Positions 6,714 through 10,138 of a DNA stretch of 10,138 bases are shown here, piece by piece. The stretch is from HGM04593 sp045588485 (GTDB taxonomy: Bacteria; Bacteroidota; Bacteroidia; Bacteroidales; Bacteroidaceae): NCBI GenBank assembly GCA_045588485.1, contig JAZNEI010000009.1:1-10138 (forward strand). Direction: 5' to 3'. Numbering within the stretch: position 1 is the stretch's first letter; each line of letters opens with the position of its first letter. A program made the translations under genes and the position numbers. Below the pieces are notes generated by a model. The model searched no databases. It was not told where the DNA came from and was given only the letters and a program-made list of their open reading frames with translations.

Positions 6714-6854
6714 ATGAAAGAGAAAAACGATGCAGCAATAGCAGCAATAGCAATGGCGCTAAGCAGCTATCTTGGCGACAACATCCACGACGAAGAGAGT
6801 GGCATCCTCACAATCCGCTACGTCAACAAACATTGGAACAACTTGTGTAACTAA
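6714..6854 (+). CDS. Small conserved-looking protein of the methylmalonyl-CoA decarboxylase operon (46 aa)
   Basis: An ATG at 6714 opens 46 codons ending in TAA at 6852-6854. It fits tightly between mmdA (12 bases) and the biotin carrier gene (14 bases), which strongly supports a real gene. The protein has an amphipathic N-terminal helix (DAAIAAIAMALSSYLGD) and then HDEESGILTIRY and a Trp-Asn near the end. This resembles the short soluble protein often found between mmdA and the carrier gene in Bacteroidales, and the cytosolic tail of OadG/MmdD-type small subunits (from memory, not searched). It has no membrane segment, unlike true OadG. It may help assemble the decarboxylase with its carrier (inference). 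Confidence 0.78.
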   Translation: MKEKNDAAIAAIAMALSSYLGDNIHDEESGILTIRYVNKHWNNLCN

Positions 6855-6868
6855 CAGATTCATGAATT

Positions 6869-7300
6869 ATGAAAGAGTATAAATATACCATCAACGGCGA
6901 CAAATACGAAGTTAAAATCAACGAAGTTGCCGAGACTACAGCAAACGTAACAGTAAACGGTACAGAGTACACCGTAGAGTGGGAGAAGCCCGAGGAGAAA
7001 AAAACCGCAGTAGTTGTAAAACCCGTTGTTAAGCCAGCTGCCCCCGTAGCGGCAGCAGCACCTGCGGCAGCGGCAGCACCCGTTAACGGTCACCCCATCA
7101 AGACCCCTCTGCCCGGTGTAATCATCGACGTTAAAGTAAACGTTGGCGACACCGTAACAAAAGGTCAGACAGTTGTTCTCTTGGAAGCAATGAAGATGGA
7201 GAACAACATCAATGCCGACAAGGATGGCAAGGTTGCCTCTATCTCGGTAGCCAAAGGCGACACGGTAGCCGACGGCGCAGTGCTTGTAGTACTCGAATAA
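6869..7300 (+). CDS. Biotin carboxyl carrier protein (biotin/lipoyl attachment domain)
   Basis: A 143-residue protein with three parts. An N-terminal segment of short beta strands (residues 1-42) is followed by a flexible Ala/Pro/Val linker (about 45-73, rich in AAAAP runs) and a C-terminal biotinyl domain (about 75-143). The attachment motif is EAMKMEN, with Lys109 as the biotin site; TPLPGVIIDVKVNVGDTVTK starts the domain and the matching GDTVADGAVLVVLE hairpin ends it. Biotin on the swinging domain accepts CO2 from methylmalonyl-CoA in the MmdA active site. It is the last gene of the operon; the stop is followed 13 bases later by a long hairpin. A membrane beta subunit would be needed to release CO2 with sodium export, and it is not next to this gene. 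Confidence 0.93.
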   Translation: MKEYKYTINGDKYEVKINEVAETTANVTVNGTEYTVEWEKPEEKKTAVVVKPVVKPAAPVAAAAPAAAAAPVNGHPIKTPLPGVIIDVKVNVGDTVTKGQTVVLLEAMKMENNINADKDGKVASISVAKGDTVADGAVLVVLE

Positions 7301-7313
7301 AGCTATAATAATA

Positions 7314-7363
7314 ACGTCAATATTGCTACAATCTTGTAAAAAGGTTGCAAGCAATATTGTCGT
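7314..7363 (+). terminator. Long hairpin ending the methylmalonyl-CoA operon
   Basis: ACGTCAATATTGCT (7314-7327) pairs with AGCAATATTGTCGT (7350-7363) with one mismatch, and CAATCTT (7329-7335) pairs with AAGGTTG (7341-7347) inside it, with a 5-base loop. Only a short T stretch follows (GTTTAT), so it may be a weak terminator or an mRNA-stabilising 3' end. Confidence 0.6.
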
Positions 7364-7438
7364 TTATACAAAACACCCGACAACAAACCAGCAGGATAAT
7401 AACATTTATTTGTACAATTCATTAACCCCCAATGGTTT

Positions 7439-7453
7439 TTGAACGATGTTCAA
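7439..7453. repeat. Short palindrome upstream of the secreted-protein gene
   Basis: TTGAAC (7439-7444) and GTTCAA (7448-7453) form a perfect 6-bp inverted repeat around GAT, 40 bases before the start codon at 7494. It could be an operator. No convincing -33/-7 promoter pair was found in 7364-7493; TTTATTTG (7405-7412) is the nearest to a -7 element. Confidence 0.3.
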
Positions 7454-7493
7454 GTGACACAAAACTTTATTTAACCTACTAAAATTCAAAACT

Positions 7494-8219
7494 ATGAAAA
7501 AGATTCAGATTGTACTTTTATTGTTATTATTCTCGACATGTGCCTATCCACAGTTTTCGGGTTTAAAGAAAGGTTTGAAAGGTATTGCCAAAAAGGTGCT
7601 CACAACCGAGCAAACGTCAACAGACGAAACCACAAGCGAAGCACCAGCCGAGGAGCAAGCCATGCCATTTATCCCCAATAAAGATCTCACATTTACCCCT
7701 GCCGAAGCTATCGACCTTGGCCTGCCAAGCGGTACAAAATGGGCCTCATATAATATTGGAGCATCAAAGCCCGAAGAATTCGGCGGTTACTATGCTTGGG
7801 GCGAGACCGAGGTAAAAGAGGTATATAGCGAGGCGACCCATACATTCAAAAGCGAAAAAACAGACCTCGACCTTGAAGATGACGTTGCAAACATCAAGTG
7901 GGGCGCCGGCTGGAGAATACCCACAAGAGAAGAAATACAAGAACTCTTAGACAAGTGCGAATGGACATTAGACACACTAAACGGAGTTAAAGGACAGCAA
8001 GTAACAGGCCCAAACGGCAACAGTATCTTTCTGCCAGCAGCAGGCGAATACATAGATTCCGAAGTTACCGAAATAGGAATAAGAGCCTCATTTTGGTCGA
8101 GCACACGCAACAGATACACATACAACGCCGTTTTACGTTTATATCTTGAGAATAGAATGGAGGGCTGTGCACACTTTAACCGTTGGAACGGCAGCACAAT
8201 ACGTCCCGTAACAAAGTAA
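7494..8219 (+). CDS. Secreted protein with Fibrobacter succinogenes major paralogous-type domain
   Basis: A 241-residue protein of unknown biochemical role. An N-terminal signal sequence (MKKIQIVLLLLLFSTCAYPQ) probably ends after residue 19 or 20; a lipoprotein reading at Cys16 is less likely. A low-complexity stretch rich in Thr, Glu and Ala spans about residues 37-55. The domain runs from about 70 to 241, with DLGLPSGTKWASYNIGASKP, GGYYAWGETEV, GWRIPTREEIQELLDKC, IFLPAAGEY, ASFWSST and the closing STIRPV. This pattern is typical of a domain that is repeated in many copies in Fibrobacter and Bacteroidales and is found in exported or surface proteins, with no known catalysis. The gene follows the operon hairpin and lies 52 bases before the GH20 gene with no terminator between, so the two may be cotranscribed. 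Confidence 0.8.
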   Translation: MKKIQIVLLLLLFSTCAYPQFSGLKKGLKGIAKKVLTTEQTSTDETTSEAPAEEQAMPFIPNKDLTFTPAEAIDLGLPSGTKWASYNIGASKPEEFGGYYAWGETEVKEVYSEATHTFKSEKTDLDLEDDVANIKWGAGWRIPTREEIQELLDKCEWTLDTLNGVKGQQVTGPNGNSIFLPAAGEYIDSEVTEIGIRASFWSSTRNRYTYNAVLRLYLENRMEGCAHFNRWNGSTIRPVTK

Positions 8220-8271
8220 ATTTAAAACAAAAAAACCAATTATAATTAACATCTAAACAAACAAAAAAAGT

Positions 8272-10138
8272 ATGAGAAAAACACTTTTCCTTCTGTTGGC
8301 AGCAATGGGGCTGCTCATAGCATTGCCCACATTTGCACAGAAAAATGAAAAACCATTTGTTATTCCCGAACTTCGAGAGTGGAAAGGCGGTAACGGCACA
8401 TTAGCCATTGGCGATGCCACACGCATTGTATACCCCAAGAACAATCCTCAGTTGGAGCAGGTTGCCAAGCAGTTTGCAGCCGACTATAAAGCAATGTTCG
8501 GCAAAGAGCTTGCAACAGCCGAGGGTAGCGCAAAGAAAGGCGATATTTCACTCGCTATCAAAAAAGACAAGAAATTGGGTGACGAAGGTTATCAGATTGT
8601 AATCGGTAACAAGGTACAGATTACAGCGCCCACTGCAACCGGTGCTTTCTGGGCAACACGTACAATCCTACAGATGGCCGAGCAGAGCGAGGCACGTGAG
8701 CTTGCTTGCGGTACAATACGCGACTGGCCCGACTACCCTATGCGTGGCTTTATGCTCGACTGCGGTCGTAAGTTCTTCACAATCGACTTCCTGCGCGAGT
8801 ATGTACAGTTTATGTCGTACTACAAGATGAACACATTCCAGATTCACTTGAACGATAACGGATTCAAACAATACTTTAACCACGATTGGAACAAGACACA
8901 GAGCGCATTCCGCTTAGAGAGCGAGTACTTCCCCAACCTCACAGCTCGTGACGGCTACTACACAAAGAAGGAGTTCATAGAGCTTCAGAAACTTGCCGAG
9001 AGCCTATGCGTTGAGATTATCCCCGAGATTGATGTTCCTGCTCACTCACTCGCATTCTCTAAATTCCGTCCCGAAATTGCCAGCAAGGATTATGGTATGG
9101 ACCACCTCGACTTATTCAAGGAGGAGACATATCAGTTTGTCGATTCACTCTTCGATGAGTACCTCAAAGGTGACGAGCCCGTATTCCGCGGCAAGCGTGT
9201 AAATGTTGGTACCGACGAGTACTCTAACCGCGACAAGGCTGTTGTCGAGAAGTTCCGCTACTTTACCGACCACTGCATCCGCCTTGTTGAGAAGTATGGC
9301 AAGCAGGCAGTTGCTTGGGGTGCGCTCACACACGCAAACGGAGAGACTCCCGTAAAATCGGAGAATGTTATATTGACAGCTTGGCACAACCCCTATGCAC
9401 AACCCGACGAGATGATAAAGCAAGGATACGACCTTATAAGTATCCCCGACGGATTGGTATATATTGTACCCGCAGCAGGTTACTACTACGACTTCCTCAA
9501 CTGCAAAATGCTCTACGAAAACTGGACACCCGCACAGATTGGCAACCAGAAATTCGAAGAGAAACATCCTCAGATAAAGGGCGGAATGTTTGCTGTGTGG
9601 AATGACCATGCAGGCAATGGCATAAGCACAAAAGATATACACTACCGAGTATATCCCGCCATGCAGACACTCTCTGTAAAGATGTGGACAGGAGCAAAAC
9701 CCGCAACACCATTCGACGAATTCAACAAAGCACGCCTTTCACTTAGCGATGCTCCCGGATTGAAGATTGCAGGACGCTTCAAAGGCGGAGAACGCGACAT
9801 ACTGAAGCTTGCCACACTGAAACCCGGCACCATCACCGACATCGAAGAGATTGGTTTTGCCTACACCGTAAGTTTCGACATAACAGCAGCCGATGAGGCT
9901 CTCGGTACTGAGCTTTTCCGCAGCCGCGACGCTGTATTCTATCTAAAAGACCCGGTATCGGGCATGATGGGCTTTGCACGCGATGGCTACTTCAACAAAT
10001 TCAACTTCCAACTCTATCCGGGCGAGAAGGCTACAATAGCCATCAGTGGCGACCAACACACCACCAGCCTTTACGTAAACGGCAAATTGGTTGAGAAATT
10101 AGAACGTCAGACACTCTACTTCAACAAGGATGGAAAGG
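8272..10138 (+). CDS. Secreted family GH20 beta-N-acetylhexosaminidase, 3' end cut by window
   Basis: An ATG at 8272 opens at least 622 codons with no stop before the window edge. A signal peptide (about residues 1-23, ending TFAQ) sends it to the periplasm or beyond. A GH20b-like domain (about 28-155) leads into the GH20 barrel: RGFMLDCGRKFFTIDFLREY, YKMNTFQIHLNDNG, EIIPEIDVPAHSLAFS, then VNVGTDEYSNRD, where Asp315-Glu316 fit the catalytic Asp-Glu pair. A concanavalin/LamG-like domain follows, from about residue 540 (FRSRDAVFYLKDPVSGMMGF, LYVNGKLVEKLERQT). GH20 enzymes remove terminal beta-linked GlcNAc or GalNAc (or lacto-N-biose) by substrate-assisted catalysis, suggesting use of host glycans or mucin (inference). 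The exact substrate is not readable here. LNDNG and VGTDE differ from the more common LTDDQ and GGDE. Confidence 0.88.
   Translation, partial: MRKTLFLLLAAMGLLIALPTFAQKNEKPFVIPELREWKGGNGTLAIGDATRIVYPKNNPQLEQVAKQFAADYKAMFGKELATAEGSAKKGDISLAIKKDKKLGDEGYQIVIGNKVQITAPTATGAFWATRTILQMAEQSEARELACGTIRDWPDYPMRGFMLDCGRKFFTIDFLREYVQFMSYYKMNTFQIHLNDNGFKQYFNHDWNKTQSAFRLESEYFPNLTARDGYYTKKEFIELQKLAESLCVEIIPEIDVPAHSLAFSKFRPEIASKDYGMDHLDLFKEETYQFVDSLFDEYLKGDEPVFRGKRVNVGTDEYSNRDKAVVEKFRYFTDHCIRLVEKYGKQAVAWGALTHANGETPVKSENVILTAWHNPYAQPDEMIKQGYDLISIPDGLVYIVPAAGYYYDFLNCKMLYENWTPAQIGNQKFEEKHPQIKGGMFAVWNDHAGNGISTKDIHYRVYPAMQTLSVKMWTGAKPATPFDEFNKARLSLSDAPGLKIAGRFKGGERDILKLATLKPGTITDIEEIGFAYTVSFDITAADEALGTELFRSRDAVFYLKDPVSGMMGFARDGYFNKFNFQLYPGEKATIAISGDQHTTSLYVNGKLVEKLERQTLYFNKDGK

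Noticed and set aside
6860..7354. 164-codon minus-strand open frame opposite the biotin carrier gene
   Set aside because: It is the shadow of a gene with the clear EAMKMEN biotin motif; the Cys/Tyr-rich translation is typical of an antisense artefact.
9145..9642. 165-codon minus-strand open frame opposite the GH20 gene
   Set aside because: The plus-strand frame carries GH20 motifs throughout; no independent start signal or family resemblance was seen.
1..10138. CRISPR arrays, insertion sequences, tRNA or rRNA genes, phage or defence genes
   Set aside because: No regular repeat-spacer pattern, transposase, integrase, structural RNA gene or known defence motif was found in either strand.

Overview
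The window looks like chromosomal DNA from a member of the Bacteroidales (Bacteroides/Prevotella/Muribaculaceae-like; genus not resolvable). This rests on the gene families present, promoters that fit the Bacteroidetes -7 consensus TAnnTTTG, weak Shine-Dalgarno signals, and secreted or lipoprotein products typical of the group. No mobile element, CRISPR array, rRNA or tRNA was seen.

Layout. (1) 1-540, minus: the N-terminal 180 codons of the anaerobic ribonucleotide reductase NrdD, preceded by a cobalamin (B12) riboswitch (about 657-833) and a promoter with an inverted repeat. (2) About 887-1046: a gene-poor gap, closed by a strong terminator. (3) 1106-2173, minus: an FKBP-type peptidyl-prolyl isomerase lipoprotein. 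(4) 2367-4274, minus: a long-chain fatty acid-CoA ligase with its own terminator and promoter. (5) 4275-4709: a divergent regulatory region with two opposed promoters and a 37-bp inverted repeat. (6) 4710-7300, plus: a tight four-gene operon of methylmalonyl-CoA epimerase, decarboxylase/carboxyltransferase alpha subunit, a 46-residue protein and a biotin carrier protein, closed by a long hairpin. (7) 7494-8219, plus: a secreted paralogous-domain protein. (8) 8272 to the end, plus: a secreted GH20 hexosaminidase cut by the window edge.

How the parts work together. The operon in (6) fits the succinate-to-propionate route: the epimerase links (R)- and (S)-methylmalonyl-CoA after the B12-dependent mutase (not in the window), and the biotin-dependent enzyme removes CO2 to give propionyl-CoA. 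The membrane beta subunit (OadB/MmdB type) expected of a sodium-pumping enzyme is not adjacent. B12 appears a second time as the ligand of the riboswitch ahead of nrdD, a B12-independent reductase; this fits repression when a B12-dependent reductase can take over. The ligase, which also makes acyl-CoA, shares the divergent control region.

No wholly new multi-gene system is evident. The most informative points are the riboswitch-nrdD pairing with a duplicated P1-strand sequence downstream, the small operon protein, the inverted repeats at promoters, and the atypical GH20 active-site context.
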